Positions 7,506 to 17,954 of a stretch of 64,000 nucleotides of DNA are shown here, piece after piece. The notes under the pieces were generated by a model. It worked only from the letters and a program-made list of their open reading frames with translations. It did no database searches and had not been told where the DNA came from. Origin of the DNA: Pollutimonas harenae (GTDB lineage: Bacteria; Pseudomonadota; Gammaproteobacteria; Burkholderiales; Burkholderiaceae_B); NCBI RefSeq assembly GCF_004153685.1, contig NZ_SDQD01000002.1, forward strand, positions 558,001 to 622,000, in the 5' to 3' direction. How positions within the stretch are numbered: position 1 is the stretch's first letter; each line of letters starts with the position of its first letter. Position numbers and translations under genes: made by a program.

Positions 7506-9005
7506 TCAGGTCGTTTGATCGCGCTCGATGCGGCTAAAGGTGATGCGCAGGCAGGTACTGCCGGCGACGCCATTACGGGTGCTGGTGGGCATGAAGCTGA
7601 TGATGCCGTCGTGCTGGTCGGCAATTTCCTTGACAATGGAGAGCCCCAATCCACTACCGTCGGCTTCGCTGCCCAGGATTCGGAAGAAGCGGTCGAATAC
7701 GCGCTCGCGATTTTCTAGTGAAATTCCGGGGCCGCAGTCTTCCACTTCCAGATAGGCCGAGAGAGCATCGCCGCCGACACGCACGGTGACCCAGCCCTTC
7801 GGCTGGCAGTACAGCAGGGCATTTTCGATGAGATTGTTAAGCAATTCGGCAAGCATCAAGCGATCGCCACGGATTTGGGCGGGATAGGCTGCTGGCTCGA
7901 AGCCGAGGTCTAGCCCTTTTTCAAGGGCCATATCCACCCATGCAGAGGTTTGCGTCCGGGCCAACTCGTTCAATTCGATATCGTCTGAGATGATCAGGTG
8001 GGGGTTTTCCGCGCTTTCTGCTTTGGCCAGGGTCAGCAGTTGGTTGACCAGGCGGGTAGCACGCTCCGAGCCCAATACCATTTGCTCCAGGCTGGCGTTC
8101 AGCTTGTCGGGGCTGCGTTCACGCAGGGCCAGCTCAGCCTGGGTACGCATGCCGGCCAGTGGGGTTTTGAGCTGATGTGCGGCATTGGCCACGAAGCGTC
8201 GCTGGGTTTCGTTGGTTGCCGCCAGGCGCTGAAGCAGGCTGTTCATGGCCGCAATGAGTGGCACGATCTCGGCTGGCGCCAGATCGGCGCTGATGGGTGA
8301 CATGTCGTTGGCACGCCGTGCACGTATGCGTTCTTGCAGCAGGCTGAGTGGTTCCAGGCCTTGTGTCAGGCCAAGGCCTGCCAGCAGGGCTGCCAGTGGC
8401 AACACAATCAGCTGCGGGGTCAGCATGCCGGTCAGGATCTCTTGTTGGAGGGTGGCACGCATTTCGTTTGATTGCGATACGATGGTCAGAAAAGGCAGGC
8501 CGCCCTGATCCTGTCCGCCCCAGATATATGCGACACGTATGCTGCGGTTATCGACGGTTTCGTTGCGCAGACGTATTTTGTCTTCTTCGTAGGTCCAGTT
8601 ATCGGGTAAGGGTATGTGGGCGTTGCCGCCCAGCGAATTTCCGTTGGCATCGCGGATTTCCCAGTGAATCATGTTCAAGGGGTCGCCTTGCAAAATGGTG
8701 ATGGCGGACGGGCTCAGCTGTATGCCGTTCAGTATGTTTTGCTGCTCCACTTCGTGCTTGAGCAAACGCAAATGATCAGCCAATGCACGATCGTACGGCG
8801 CATTAGCGATATTCTGGGCAATGAAATAGGTAATGACCAGGCCGACGGTCCAGAGCAGAAATAAGGGGCCGAACATCCAGATGATGATCTTGTTCAGCAG
8901 GGCGCGGTGATTCTTCTTACGCCTGAACAAACCAAAAAAACGACCGCCGCGATCGGGCTCGATGCTGGTGTGGGTGTCTTCCAGGACTTGCGGGTCGATC
9001 AGCAT
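7506..9005 (-). CDS. tctE: Membrane sensor histidine kinase, TctE-like
   Basis: A 499-residue sensor kinase. A basic N-terminus leads to a transmembrane helix (about 40-65), a periplasmic sensor region of about 120 residues, a second helix (about 190-210) and a HAMP-like linker. His277 lies in the phosphorylation box NAAHQLKTPLAG. The ATP-binding part shows the N box ELLNNLIENAL, G1 DCGPGIS and G2 GSGLGLSIV. It lies 42 bases downstream of the response regulator gene in the same direction. The pair most resembles TctD/TctE systems that sense tricarboxylates. No tctABC transporter is present here; the MHS transporter takes that place. No clear ribosome site precedes ATG 9005, so the start is less certain. 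Confidence 0.85.
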   Translation of the reverse strand: MLIDPQVLEDTHTSIEPDRGGRFFGLFRRKKNHRALLNKIIIWMFGPLFLLWTVGLVITYFIAQNIANAPYDRALADHLRLLKHEVEQQNILNGIQLSPSAITILQGDPLNMIHWEIRDANGNSLGGNAHIPLPDNWTYEEDKIRLRNETVDNRSIRVAYIWGGQDQGGLPFLTIVSQSNEMRATLQQEILTGMLTPQLIVLPLAALLAGLGLTQGLEPLSLLQERIRARRANDMSPISADLAPAEIVPLIAAMNSLLQRLAATNETQRRFVANAAHQLKTPLAGMRTQAELALRERSPDKLNASLEQMVLGSERATRLVNQLLTLAKAESAENPHLIISDDIELNELARTQTSAWVDMALEKGLDLGFEPAAYPAQIRGDRLMLAELLNNLIENALLYCQPKGWVTVRVGGDALSAYLEVEDCGPGISLENRERVFDRFFRILGSEADGSGLGLSIVKEIADQHDGIISFMPTSTRNGVAGSTCLRITFSRIERDQTT

Positions 9006-9047
9006 TGCTGTGCGGCGCGGCGTTGCGGTTTACTGGCTGCAAGCGGC

Positions 9048-9737
9048 TCAGGCCGCAAGCGTATCATTGTGGTTCTCGGGCTCGAGGCAGTATCCCAGAC
9101 CTCGTACCGTAACGATTTTGGCGCCGCTGGGTTCTATTTTTTTACGTAACCTGTGTATGTAGACTTCGATGGCATTCGGAGTGACTTCTTCGCCCCACTG
9201 GCATAGCAGGTCTACGAGCTGATTCTTGCTGATCATGCGACCGCAGCGTGAAAGGAATATTTCAAGCAAGCTGGTTTCGCGGGCAGAGAGCTCGAGCGGC
9301 TGGTCGTTGATATGTGCGGTGCGACCGTTCAGGTCGAAGCTAAGGTGTTTATACCGTAGTACAGTGGTGCTGACGCCCGCACTACGGCGGGTGAGTGCCC
9401 TGACGCGAGCTTCGAGTTCGGTCAGGGCAAAGGGTTTGGCCATATAGTCGTCTGCGCCCAGATCCAGGCCTTTGACGCGTTGCTCCACGCTATCAGCTGC
9501 GGTCAGAATAAGTACCGGCAGGGGCGTTTGCCGCTGCCGCAGCAAACGCAATACCGCCAGGCCGTGCATTTGTGGCAGGTCGAGATCGAGGATGAGCAGA
9601 TCAAAACTTTGCAGCTTCAGTGCGGAATCGGCACTGGAGCCGTCGTTGACGACATCGACGGCATAGCCGTCATAGCGAAGAGAACGAGAAAGTCCATCGG
9701 CAAGAATACTGTCGTCCTCGGCGATTAAAATACGCAT
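9048..9737 (-). CDS. tctD: OmpR-family response regulator, TctD-like
   Basis: A 229-residue two-domain regulator. The receiver has the acidic pair D8-D9, the phosphoacceptor Asp51 in LILDLDLP and the conserved Lys in YMAKPF. The C-terminal winged helix ends with the usual TVRGLGYCLE strand. It is the first gene of a minus-strand group with the sensor kinase and the MHS transporter. It is divergent from recA across 251 bases. The 11-base-period direct repeat at 7445-7462 fits binding by this regulator class. Confidence 0.9.
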   Translation of the reverse strand: MRILIAEDDSILADGLSRSLRYDGYAVDVVNDGSSADSALKLQSFDLLILDLDLPQMHGLAVLRLLRQRQTPLPVLILTAADSVEQRVKGLDLGADDYMAKPFALTELEARVRALTRRSAGVSTTVLRYKHLSFDLNGRTAHINDQPLELSARETSLLEIFLSRCGRMISKNQLVDLLCQWGEEVTPNAIEVYIHRLRKKIEPSGAKIVTVRGLGYCLEPENHNDTLAA

Positions 9738-9836
9738 GATGGATGGGTTTGGCTTGGTCTGTTGGCAGGAATACCCATTTTGGCACTATCGTTTAGGCCT
9801 GAACAGTCAGGGTTAACGATGTACTTTCCTGGTTAT

Positions 9837-9858
9837 CTGTTTATTTATACAGTATAAT
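9837..9858 (+). promoter_or_regulatory. LexA (SOS) box abutting the recA -10 box
   Basis: CTGT-TTATTTAT-ACAG at 9837-9852 is a perfect CTGT-N8-ACAG LexA operator. It is followed at once by a consensus TATAAT at 9853-9858. The operator fills the spacer of the promoter, so LexA would exclude RNA polymerase. The start codon of recA is about 130 bases downstream. The -35 region is poor, with TTCCTG or TGGTTA as options. Confidence 0.9.
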
Positions 9859-9988
9859 TTGATGCAATAATCTCATTAACCGACAACAGCTGCGGCCGTA
9901 GTCAAAGTTATAAAGACAATATCCGTCAGCAAAAGCGGGCAGCTACAGCAGCTGCCTCATTAATTAGTTTTCCAGTCAAGGACCCTAC

Positions 9989-11065
9989 ATGGACGACAAA
10001 AACAGCAAAGCCGCCGGCGAGCGCAGCAAAGCACTGGCTGCCGCCTTATCTCAAATTGAAAAGCAATTTGGCAAAGGTTCGGTCATGCGCTATGGCGACG
10101 ACACTGTTGAACACGACATCCAGGTCGTGTCTACTGGCTCACTGGGGCTTGATGTCGCCTTGGGCGTCGGTGGCCTGCCTCGCGGTCGCGTCATCGAAAT
10201 CTACGGTCCCGAATCTTCGGGTAAAACCACCCTGACCCTTCAAGTCATTGCTGAAATGCAAAAAATCGGTGGTACTTGCGCCTTCATCGACGCTGAGCAC
10301 GCCCTTGATGTCCAGTACGCCTCCAAGCTGGGCGTCAACCTGGCCGACCTGCTTATTTCCCAGCCCGATACCGGTGAGCAGGCCCTCGAAATCACCGATG
10401 CACTGGTTCGCTCGGGCTCGGTCGACCTTATCGTCATCGACTCGGTTGCTGCGCTGGTGCCCAAGGCCGAAATCGAAGGCGATATGGGTGACTCTCTGCC
10501 CGGCCTGCAGGCACGCCTCATGAGCCAAGCCTTGCGCAAGCTTACCGCCAACATCAAGCGTGCCAATTGCATGGTCATCTTCATCAACCAAATCCGCATG
10601 AAGATCGGCGTCATGTTCGGCAGTCCCGAAACCACCACTGGTGGAAACGCACTCAAGTTCTATTCGTCGGTGCGGCTCGATATCCGCCGCATAGGCTCCA
10701 TCAAAAAGGCCGATGAAATCGTCGGCAATGAGACCCGCGTCAAGGTGGTTAAGAACAAGGTGGCTCCACCGTTCAAACAGGCCGAATTCGACATCATGTA
10801 CGGTGGAGGCATCTCGCGCGAGGGCGAAATCATCGATTTGGGCGTACAGGCTGGCATCGTCGACAAGGCTGGTGCCTGGTTCAGCTATGGCGGTACGCGT
10901 ATCGGTCAGGGTAAAGACAATTCCCGCGAATACCTTAAAGAACATCCTGAAATGGCGTTCGAAATCGAAAACCGCGTACGAGAGCAATTGGGCGTGGTGC
11001 CGCAAGTGGCAGCAACAGTATCAAAAAAGACTGTGCCAACACCAGATGACGAGCTCACCGACTAG
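9989..11065 (+). CDS. recA: Recombinase A
   Basis: A 358-residue RecA that drives strand exchange and the co-protease cleavage of LexA. The Walker A loop GPESSGKTT is at residues 73-81. Also seen are [20 protein letters not shown] (Walker B), the L1/L2 loop region with [13 protein letters not shown], and the [11 protein letters not shown] segment. The C-terminus is short and acidic (PTPDDELTD), as usual for modulation of DNA binding. Control by LexA is visible directly upstream. recX follows after 55 bases. Confidence 0.99.
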   Translation: MDDKNSKAAGERSKALAAALSQIEKQFGKGSVMRYGDDTVEHDIQVVSTGSLGLDVALGVGGLPRGRVIEIYGPESSGKTTLTLQVIAEMQKIGGTCAFIDAEHALDVQYASKLGVNLADLLISQPDTGEQALEITDALVRSGSVDLIVIDSVAALVPKAEIEGDMGDSLPGLQARLMSQALRKLTANIKRANCMVIFINQIRMKIGVMFGSPETTTGGNALKFYSSVRLDIRRIGSIKKADEIVGNETRVKVVKNKVAPPFKQAEFDIMYGGGISREGEIIDLGVQAGIVDKAGAWFSYGGTRIGQGKDNSREYLKEHPEMAFEIENRVREQLGVVPQVAATVSKKTVPTPDDELTD

Positions 11066-11120
11066 CTTGCTGCTCGTCAGCCGGCCTTTACCGGTCGTCT
11101 TGCCAGAGTAAAAGTGCGCC

Positions 11121-11636
11121 ATGCCATCAAATGACGACGATTTCGAAACACTGTCGCCCGACAATGCCAAGGCTGGCGCACCTAAAAAGGCCGGCCCTAG
11201 CCTCAAGGCCAGGGCCATAGGCTATTTGTCGCGGCGCGAGCACTCGCGCCGCGAACTAAGCCGTAAGCTCGCGCCTTTTACCGATGATCCCCACGAAATC
11301 GAATCATTGTTGAATCAGCTTGAACGTGAGAACTGGCTGTCCAACGAACGTTTCGCGCAAAGTTTGCTGAACCGACGCGCGTCGCGTCAGGGGGCCAGTC
11401 GCATCCTGAGCGAGCTCAGGCAGCATGGCGTAGACGATACCGCCATCGCAAGCATGGGGCAGCAACTCCAAGACACCGAGTTCGAACGCGCCCGCGCCGT
11501 CTGGGAAAGAAAGTTTGGCCAGCCTCCCAAGAATGCCAAAGACTATGCCCGGCAGTATCGTTTCCTGGCTTCGCGTGGTTTCGCAGCCGAATGCCTGCGA
11601 CGCATACTCGGCGACATCCCTTACGGTAGCGACTAA
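11121..11636 (+). CDS. recX: RecA regulator RecX
   Basis: A 171-residue RecX that inhibits RecA filament extension. The N-terminus is polar; then come the characteristic three-helix repeats: YLSRREHSRRELSRKL, LNQLERENWLSNERFAQSL, RQGASRILSELRQHGVDD, and a C-terminal repeat with YRFLASRGFAAECLRRIL. It lies directly downstream of recA in the same direction, so expression probably comes from read-through of the SOS promoter. Confidence 0.95.
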   Translation: MPSNDDDFETLSPDNAKAGAPKKAGPSLKARAIGYLSRREHSRRELSRKLAPFTDDPHEIESLLNQLERENWLSNERFAQSLLNRRASRQGASRILSELRQHGVDDTAIASMGQQLQDTEFERARAVWERKFGQPPKNAKDYARQYRFLASRGFAAECLRRILGDIPYGSD

Positions 11637-11651
11637 GCCTGCTTGTGCATT

Positions 11652-12572
11652 CTAGTGGCGCGCAGCTTTTATTCCCGTCAGCGTCCTGAAGCAAGTATCG
11701 CGTGCTTGCTTCATAAAGGCTTGCAGATAATCCGCCTCGATGTCTTCGGAACGCATTGCGGCATATAACGTGCGCCATACGCCTTGCTGGCCCAGGTGAC
11801 ATATGTGTAGCCAACCCTGGTCCAGGTATTCGGTCAGGGCCCAGTTGGGCAGGGCGGCCACGCCACGCTGACCAGCTACCAGCTGCGCGATAATCGGCGT
11901 CAGCTCGGCCTTGCGCAAAGCAGCCGGCTCGACGCCCGCAGGGTCCAGGAACGCCGTGAAAACGTCCAGCCGCTGTCGTTCTACCGGATAGGTAATCAAC
12001 ACCTGTTCAGCCAGTTGCTCGGCCTCTATGTATTTGTGCTGAGCCAGTGGATTGGTGGCGGCCACCGCAAGCACTAGTTCGTAGCGAAACAAAGGCAGGT
12101 ATTCAACGGCGTCTATCTCTTGCGGATCTGAGGTAATGACGACATCAAGGTCTCCACGCACCAGCGCTGGCAGCGGCGCAAACGAGAAGGCGGCTGACAA
12201 ATCCAGTTCGACGTCCGGCCATTCGCGTCGAAATCCATCCAGGGCAGGCATAAGCCACTGAAAGCAGGAATGGCAATCGATGGCCAGATGAAGCCGGCCT
12301 GTTTTGCCGGCAGCCAGTTGTTGTAGCTCACGTTCGGTTGCTTTGATCTGTGGCAAGACGACGTCGGCCAGGGCCAATATGCGCAGAGCCGCAGTCGTCA
12401 TCCGGGCTGGCCGCGTGCGACGATTCAACAGCGGCGTTTTAAGACGCACTTCGAGGTCGCGCAGTTGATGCGACAAGGCCGATTGGGTCACGTGCAGTCT
12501 TTCTGCCGCCTCTTGCATGCTGCCGGCATCTCGTATGGCGCTGAGGGTTTCCAGGTGACGTATTTCCAGCAT
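11652..12572 (-). CDS. metR: LysR-family regulator of methionine synthesis
   Basis: A 306-residue LysR-type regulator with the N-terminal winged helix MLEIRHLETLSAIRDAGSMQEAAERLHVTQSALSHQL and an effector domain that in MetR senses homocysteine. It is divergent from metE with 127 bases between the two starts, the classic metR/metE arrangement, which supports the assignment more than sequence alone. The gene is convergent with recX (15-base gap). Confidence 0.88.
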   Translation of the reverse strand: MLEIRHLETLSAIRDAGSMQEAAERLHVTQSALSHQLRDLEVRLKTPLLNRRTRPARMTTAALRILALADVVLPQIKATERELQQLAAGKTGRLHLAIDCHSCFQWLMPALDGFRREWPDVELDLSAAFSFAPLPALVRGDLDVVITSDPQEIDAVEYLPLFRYELVLAVAATNPLAQHKYIEAEQLAEQVLITYPVERQRLDVFTAFLDPAGVEPAALRKAELTPIIAQLVAGQRGVAALPNWALTEYLDQGWLHICHLGQQGVWRTLYAAMRSEDIEADYLQAFMKQARDTCFRTLTGIKAARH

Positions 12573-12595
12573 AGGCTCAACTTATTTTATTTGAT

Positions 12596-12608
12596 TGAGA
12601 GAAATTCA
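12596..12608. promoter_or_regulatory. Possible MetR box in the metR-metE intergenic region
   Basis: TGAG-AGAAA-TTCA matches both arms of the E. coli MetR consensus TGAA-N5-TTCA with one arm mismatch and a non-T centre. It lies close to the metR start and about 95 bases upstream of metE. The match is imperfect and the region is AT-rich. Confidence 0.3.
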
Positions 12609-12699
12609 TATTAAGTATGTTGAATTTGATTTTGTTTCACTAAATTGTATAGGCACAATAACGACAGTACAAATATTATTCATTAATCAAGAGAATAAA

Positions 12700-14994
12700 A
12701 TGACAATTACTCATAATTTGGGTTTTCCTCGCATCGGCGTGCAGCGGGAATTGAAGCGTTCCCTGGAAGCCTATTGGGCTGGTAAGCAAACAGCTCAAGA
12801 GCTTGAAGCCACTGGACGCGAACTCCGTGCACGGCATTGGACCCTCCAGGCCAAGTCAGGTCTTGAATGGGTGCCAGTAGGCGATTTTGCCTGGTATGAC
12901 CAGATTTTGGAGTGGACTTGTTTGCTGGGAGCCGTACCCGCGCGTTTTGGCCAGCCTTCCGATGAGCCGGTAGCGCTCGATACATTGTTTCGCCTGGCGC
13001 GTGGCCGTGCACCTAGTGGTTCGCCCGCTGCCGCATGTGAAATGACCAAGTGGTTCGATACCAACTATCACTACATCGTGCCAGAGCTCGCTCCAGAGCA
13101 GTCTTATCGCATCGCTCGCAGCTATCTCTTTGATCAGATTCGTGAAGCGCAAGCGTTGGGCCATAAGGTCAAGCCGGTCATACCCGGTCCTTTGACCTGG
13201 CTGTGGCTGGGCAAGGGGGATGCGTTTACGCAGGGAGCAGGGGATGCGGCCAAGCTGACCTTGCTCGAGAATCTTTTGCCTGTATATGCGCAGGTACTGC
13301 AACAAATCAAGGCGCTGGGGGTTGAGTGGGTACAGATCGACGAACCCATATTAGGACTGGATTTGCCTGAGGCCTGGAAACAGGCTTTCCAGTCAGCCTA
13401 TGAAACCCTGGCCAAAAGCGGACTGCGCATACTGCTGGCCACTTACTTCGAGGATCTGAAAGAAAATGTCCAGGTATTGAAGGGCTTGCCGGTTGATGGC
13501 GTGCACATCGATCTGGTCCGCGCACCGGAACAGCTTGATCGCGTTCTGACCATATTGGATGATCGGCAAGTGCTATCGGCAGGGCTGATCAGTGGGCGTA
13601 ATGTATGGCGCAGCGATCTCGACAAGGCGGGTGAGCTGATTCGCCAGGCAGCACGGCAGCTTGGTGAACGCCTGTGGCTGGCGCCGTCCTGCTCCTTGCT
13701 GCATGTGCCGGTCGATCTGGATGTCGAGCGTGACCTCGATGCCGAACTGCGCAGCTGGCTATCGTTTGCCACTCAGAAGCTGGATGAACTCAAGGTGTTG
13801 GCGGGTTCGTTGGCTGATACGACAGGCGCTGATACACAGTGGGCCTTACAGCAGCAGCGCCTAGCGTTGTCGAACAGAAAAAACTCCAGCCGGATCCATA
13901 ATCCTGGCGTGCAGCAGCGCCTGAAGGCGTCCGTCGGCGTAGGGCGTGATCGTGCACCCTTCCAGCAGCGTATTGCCGGCCAGCAAAAAAAATTGGGGCT
14001 GCCCAGTTACCCAACCACCACCATAGGCTCGTTTCCGCAGACGCCGGAAATCAGGGTGGCGCGTCGTGACTGGAAGCAGGGGGCGCTCAGTGATGCCACC
14101 TATGAAAAGGCCATGCGTGCCGAGATCGAGCAGGTCATCCGTTTTCAGGAAAAAATCGGGCTGGATGTGCTGGTGCATGGCGAACCCGAGCGCAATGATA
14201 TGGTCGAGTACTTTGGCGAGCTTCTGGGCGGCTTTGCCTTTACCCAGAACGGTTGGGTGCAAAGCTACGGTTCGCGTTGCGTGAAACCCCCCATTATTTT
14301 TGGTGATGTGGCTCGCCCGGCAGCCATGACGGTTGCCTGGTCGGCCTATGCGCAATCCTTGACTGACAAACCGGTCAAGGGCATGCTTACCGGGCCAGTC
14401 ACTATATTGCAGTGGTCTTTTGTTCGGGATGACCAGCCGCGCGCCACTACTTGCCGGCAATTGGCCCTGGCCCTGCGGGATGAAGTCACCGATCTGGAGG
14501 CGGCTGGAATTACGGTGATCCAGATCGATGAGCCGGCATTTCGCGAGGGCCTGCCATTACGGCGTACAGACTGGCAGGCCTATCTGGACTGGGCTGTGGA
14601 CTGCTTTCGTCTGTCTACGGGCGGTGTGCAGGACGATACGCAAATCCATACACATATGTGCTATTCGGAGTTCAATGACATCATTGAATCGATCGCCGCC
14701 ATGGATGCCGACGTCATCACCATAGAAACGTCTCGTTCCAACATGGAACTGCTGGGCGCATTCGAAGATTTTCAGTATCCCAACGATATTGGGCCTGGGG
14801 TCTACGATATCCATTCACCCAATGTGCCCAAGCTTGAATGGATGGTTGGCCTGATGAAGAAAGCGAGTGGGCGATTGCCTGCCGAGCGCTTATGGGTAAA
14901 TCCCGACTGCGGCCTGAAAACCAGGGGCTGGCCCGAGACCGAGGCGGCTTTGCTGGCCATGGTCAAGGCAGCAGAAACACTGCGTTATACTTAG
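12700..14994 (+). CDS. metE: Cobalamin-independent methionine synthase
   Basis: Transfers a methyl group from 5-methyltetrahydropteroyltriglutamate to homocysteine. The 764 residues match the family length. The N-terminal half begins with HNLGFPRIG. The catalytic half has [29 protein letters not shown], and zinc ligands H652 and C654 (HTHMCYSEF) and C737 (NPDCGLKTR). The frame is open for 35 codons upstream, but ATG 12700 is chosen because the conserved N-terminus starts there and an AGAGA site precedes it. MetR, encoded divergently, is the expected activator. Confidence 0.97.
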   Translation: MTITHNLGFPRIGVQRELKRSLEAYWAGKQTAQELEATGRELRARHWTLQAKSGLEWVPVGDFAWYDQILEWTCLLGAVPARFGQPSDEPVALDTLFRLARGRAPSGSPAAACEMTKWFDTNYHYIVPELAPEQSYRIARSYLFDQIREAQALGHKVKPVIPGPLTWLWLGKGDAFTQGAGDAAKLTLLENLLPVYAQVLQQIKALGVEWVQIDEPILGLDLPEAWKQAFQSAYETLAKSGLRILLATYFEDLKENVQVLKGLPVDGVHIDLVRAPEQLDRVLTILDDRQVLSAGLISGRNVWRSDLDKAGELIRQAARQLGERLWLAPSCSLLHVPVDLDVERDLDAELRSWLSFATQKLDELKVLAGSLADTTGADTQWALQQQRLALSNRKNSSRIHNPGVQQRLKASVGVGRDRAPFQQRIAGQQKKLGLPSYPTTTIGSFPQTPEIRVARRDWKQGALSDATYEKAMRAEIEQVIRFQEKIGLDVLVHGEPERNDMVEYFGELLGGFAFTQNGWVQSYGSRCVKPPIIFGDVARPAAMTVAWSAYAQSLTDKPVKGMLTGPVTILQWSFVRDDQPRATTCRQLALALRDEVTDLEAAGITVIQIDEPAFREGLPLRRTDWQAYLDWAVDCFRLSTGGVQDDTQIHTHMCYSEFNDIIESIAAMDADVITIETSRSNMELLGAFEDFQYPNDIGPGVYDIHSPNVPKLEWMVGLMKKASGRLPAERLWVNPDCGLKTRGWPETEAALLAMVKAAETLRYT

Positions 14995-15024
14995 AGGGTT
15001 TATCGCAATCCATCTTCTCCACAC

Positions 15025-15597
15025 ATGCCTTTGCCGTCTCCCGATATCGCCCGCGAGCCACTGCATACGCGTTCCATACGCGTAAACTCGTATGCGCGGG
15101 AAGACGGCCAGTGGGATCTTGAAGCAGAGCTTATCGACACCAAGGCTTATGACTTCCCAAGGCACGCTGGCGCCATACATTATGCGGGCCAGCCCATCCA
15201 TCACATGCATCTTCGCATCACGATCGACGAAGCATTTACGATCACAGCGGCAGTAGCTGCTTACGATGTGGCCCCCTATGCAGAGAACTGTTCCGGTATT
15301 GCGCCCGACTATGCAGCGCTGGTGGGCATGAATCTGCTGCGCAACTTTCGGCAATCGGTCAAAGACCGGTTTGCACGAGTGGCCGGGTGCACTCATATGA
15401 CCGAACTGTCATATGTCTTGCCTACTGTGGCTGTGCAGACTATGTCCAACCGGCGGCGCCAGGAGCAAGAAGCCGACCCTCAGAAAAAACCTTTCCAGCT
15501 TTCGGGTTGTCACGCCTTGCGGCTTGACGGGCCGGTTGCGCAAGAGTTCTATCCGCAGTGGTATGTAGCGCCCAAGGTGGAAGCAAAATGCGAGTAG
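15025..15597 (+). CDS. DUF2889 family protein
   Basis: A 190-residue soluble protein of the DUF2889 family. The pattern includes TRSIRVNSYAREDGQWDLEAEL, HHMHLRITID, CSGIAPDYAALVG and AGCTHMTEL. His, Asp and Cys residues in the last three motifs are conserved in the family as I recall it. The function is unknown. It lies 30 bases after metE and 80 bases before sucC, all on the plus strand, so it may belong to either transcript. Confidence 0.8.
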   Translation: MPLPSPDIAREPLHTRSIRVNSYAREDGQWDLEAELIDTKAYDFPRHAGAIHYAGQPIHHMHLRITIDEAFTITAAVAAYDVAPYAENCSGIAPDYAALVGMNLLRNFRQSVKDRFARVAGCTHMTELSYVLPTVAVQTMSNRRRQEQEADPQKKPFQLSGCHALRLDGPVAQEFYPQWYVAPKVEAKCE

Positions 15598-15677
15598 GCA
15601 ACTCTCAACAGCGAGCAACGGCGCCTTCATGCGCTGGCGAACGCATTCTTTTATCTTTACGTTCTGACAGGTAATAA

Positions 15678-16838
15678 ATGAAAATTCACGAGTATCAAGG
15701 CAAGGAACTGCTGAAGAAATTTGGCGTGACTGTGCCACGCGGGATTCCTGCTTTTTCCGTCGACGAAGCCGTTGCAGCTGCCGAAAAACTGGGCGGGCCG
15801 GTTTGGGTCGTCAAGGCGCAAATTCATGCAGGTGGTCGTGGCAAGGGCGGTGGCGTCAAGCTGGCTCGCTCGCTCGATGAAGTTCGCCAACTGTCCTCCG
15901 AAATACTGGGCATGCAGTTGGTCACGCACCAGACCGGGCCTGAAGGCCAGAAAGTAGGCCGCCTGTATATCGAAGAGGGCGCCGACATTCAGCAAGAGTA
16001 TTACCTGTCCGCCGTAACCGACCGCGCCACGCAGAAAGTGGCTTTCATCGCTTCCAGCGAAGGTGGTATGGATATCGAAGAGGTTGCTCATTCCTCTCCC
16101 GAAAAAATCATCACCGTAATGGTCGATCCGCTGAAAGGCTTTACTCAGGCCGATGGCGAAACGCTGGCCAAGGGCGTGGGCATGCCGGCCGATTCCGTGG
16201 CCCAGTTCATCGATGTGTGCCAGAAGCTCTATGCCTGCTACATGGAAACCGATGCCTCGTTGGTAGAAATCAACCCCTTGAATCGCGATAGCAAGGGCAA
16301 TATCATTGCTCTCGATGCGAAATTCAACTTCGATTCCAACGCACTGTTCCGTCATCCCGAGATCGTTGCCTATCGCGATCTCGACGAGGAAGATCCTGCC
16401 GAAATCGAAGCCAGCAAGTTCGACCTGGCTTATATTCAGCTCGACGGCAATATTGGCTGCCTGGTCAACGGTGCGGGTCTGGCCATGGCAACCATGGATA
16501 CCATCAAGCTGTTTGGCGGCGAGCCGGCCAACTTCCTTGATGTTGGCGGCGGCGCCACGGCAGAAAAAGTCACCGAAGCCTTCAAGATCATGCTCAAGAA
16601 CGAGGGTGTCGAAGCCATTCTGGTCAACATCTTCGGCGGCATCATGCGCTGCGATGTTATCGCCGAAGGCGTAATTGCCGCGTGCAAGGCTGTCAATCTC
16701 AGCGTGCCGCTGGTCGTCCGCATGAAGGGCACCAACGAAGAGCTGGGCAAGAAGCTGCTGGCCGAGTCGGGCTTGCCCATCATCAGCGCTGACACCATGG
16801 CTGAAGCCGCGACCAAAGTCGTAGCCGCCGCGAAATAA
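15678..16838 (+). CDS. sucC: Succinyl-CoA synthetase, beta subunit
   Basis: A 386-residue ATP-grasp subunit that, with SucD, interconverts succinyl-CoA and succinate while making ATP or GTP. It starts [17 protein letters not shown]. It shows the glycine-rich nucleotide loop [14 protein letters not shown]-like segment ([13 protein letters not shown]), [11 protein letters not shown], and [12 protein letters not shown] with [14 protein letters not shown] precedes the start codon. sucD follows after 22 bases. Confidence 0.98.
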   Translation: MKIHEYQGKELLKKFGVTVPRGIPAFSVDEAVAAAEKLGGPVWVVKAQIHAGGRGKGGGVKLARSLDEVRQLSSEILGMQLVTHQTGPEGQKVGRLYIEEGADIQQEYYLSAVTDRATQKVAFIASSEGGMDIEEVAHSSPEKIITVMVDPLKGFTQADGETLAKGVGMPADSVAQFIDVCQKLYACYMETDASLVEINPLNRDSKGNIIALDAKFNFDSNALFRHPEIVAYRDLDEEDPAEIEASKFDLAYIQLDGNIGCLVNGAGLAMATMDTIKLFGGEPANFLDVGGGATAEKVTEAFKIMLKNEGVEAILVNIFGGIMRCDVIAEGVIAACKAVNLSVPLVVRMKGTNEELGKKLLAESGLPIISADTMAEAATKVVAAAK

Positions 16839-16860
16839 GAATATTGCCAAGGATTTGTAA

Positions 16861-17742
16861 ATGTCGATTCTGATCAACAAAGACACCAAAGTCATCACTC
16901 AGGGAATCACCGGTAAGACCGGGCAATTCCACACTCATATGTGCCGCGAATATGCGAATGGCAAAGATGCTTTCGTAGCAGGGGTGCATCCCAAGAAAGC
17001 CGGCGAAAACTTCGAAGGCGTGCCTATTTTCGGTACGGTCAAAGATGCCAAGGCTGAAACCGGCGCAACCGTTTCCGTTATTTATGTGCCACCAGCGGGT
17101 GCCGCGGCAGCCATCTGGGAAGCTGTTGAAGCTGATCTGGATCTGGTCATCTGCATTACTGAAGGGATTCCCGTACGCGACATGCTGGAAGTACGTAATC
17201 GCATGCGCGACCAAAACAAGAAAACCTTGTTGCTCGGACCAAACTGCCCGGGCCTGATTACCCCAGACGAGCTGAAAATCGGCATCATGCCCGGTCACAT
17301 TTCCCGCAAGGGCCGCATAGGCGTTGTCAGTCGCTCGGGTACGCTAACCTACGAGGCTGTTGCGCAACTGACCGAACTGGGTCTGGGCCAGTCCACTGCG
17401 GTGGGTATCGGCGGCGACCCCATCAATGGCCTGAAGCATATCGACGTCCTTCAAATGTTCAATGACGATCCCGATACCGATGCAGTAGTCATGATTGGTG
17501 AAATCGGCGGCCCCGACGAGGTCAATGCTGCTGAGTGGGCCAAAGACAACATGAAGAAGCCGGTGGTTGGCTTCATTGCGGGCGTGACGGCTCCTGCCGG
17601 CAAGCGTATGGGCCACGCCGGTGCCCTGATTTCCGGGGGTGCTGACACCGCCGATGCCAAGCTTGAAATCATGGAAGCTTGCGGTATACGCACAACTCGC
17701 GATCCATCCGAAATGGGCAAGCTGCTCAAGTCGGTGTTGTAA
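16861..17742 (+). CDS. sucD: Succinyl-CoA synthetase, alpha subunit
   Basis: A 293-residue CoA-binding and phosphohistidine subunit of the TCA cycle enzyme. It begins MSILINKDTKVITQGITGKTG and has the CoA-site VSVIYVPPAGAAAAI segment and LLGPNCPGLI. The active-site His252 is in GHAGALISGG. It is the second gene of the sucCD operon. Confidence 0.98.
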   Translation: MSILINKDTKVITQGITGKTGQFHTHMCREYANGKDAFVAGVHPKKAGENFEGVPIFGTVKDAKAETGATVSVIYVPPAGAAAAIWEAVEADLDLVICITEGIPVRDMLEVRNRMRDQNKKTLLLGPNCPGLITPDELKIGIMPGHISRKGRIGVVSRSGTLTYEAVAQLTELGLGQSTAVGIGGDPINGLKHIDVLQMFNDDPDTDAVVMIGEIGGPDEVNAAEWAKDNMKKPVVGFIAGVTAPAGKRMGHAGALISGGADTADAKLEIMEACGIRTTRDPSEMGKLLKSVL

Positions 17743-17871
17743 GCTAAATAGGGGCCTGCCACTGGTGGGCCTCTTTATCGCGTTCCACGACGCGAATCAC
17801 ATGGTCGGTTTTTGGTTTCGAGACGGAACGTGTGCGCAGGGCCTTGCGGCGAACCTCATAAACAGCTGAAT

Positions 17872-17917
17872 TATAATGGCCCGTTTTTTTACCTCGACGT
17901 ACAAAGTACGGCCAGGT
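17872..17917 (+). promoter_or_regulatory. Candidate -10 box and leader hairpin of the TerC gene
   Basis: TATAAT at 17872-17877 is a consensus -10 box; the best upstream -35 (TTGCGG, 22 bases away) is badly spaced. A hairpin CGTAC-AAA-GTACG, extendable to ACC...GGT, spans 17891-17917. It sits about 40 bases before the TerC start. I looked for the manganese-sensing yybP-ykoY motif found ahead of many TerC-family genes and did not see its conserved core. Confidence 0.35.
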
Positions 17918-17954
17918 ATTTCTTCTATACGCCTTAGATTAAAACGGACAAAAA

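Noticed and set aside
10139-11005. A 288-codon frame antisense to recA
   Set aside because: Compositional shadow of recA; no recognisable domain.
15657-16898. A 413-codon frame antisense to sucC
   Set aside because: sucC has complete family motifs on the plus strand. The antisense frame follows from biased third-codon positions and has no family features or ribosome site.
17743-17954. A manganese riboswitch (yybP-ykoY type) before the TerC gene
   Set aside because: The conserved core of that motif is not found; only a simple hairpin and a -10-like box are visible.
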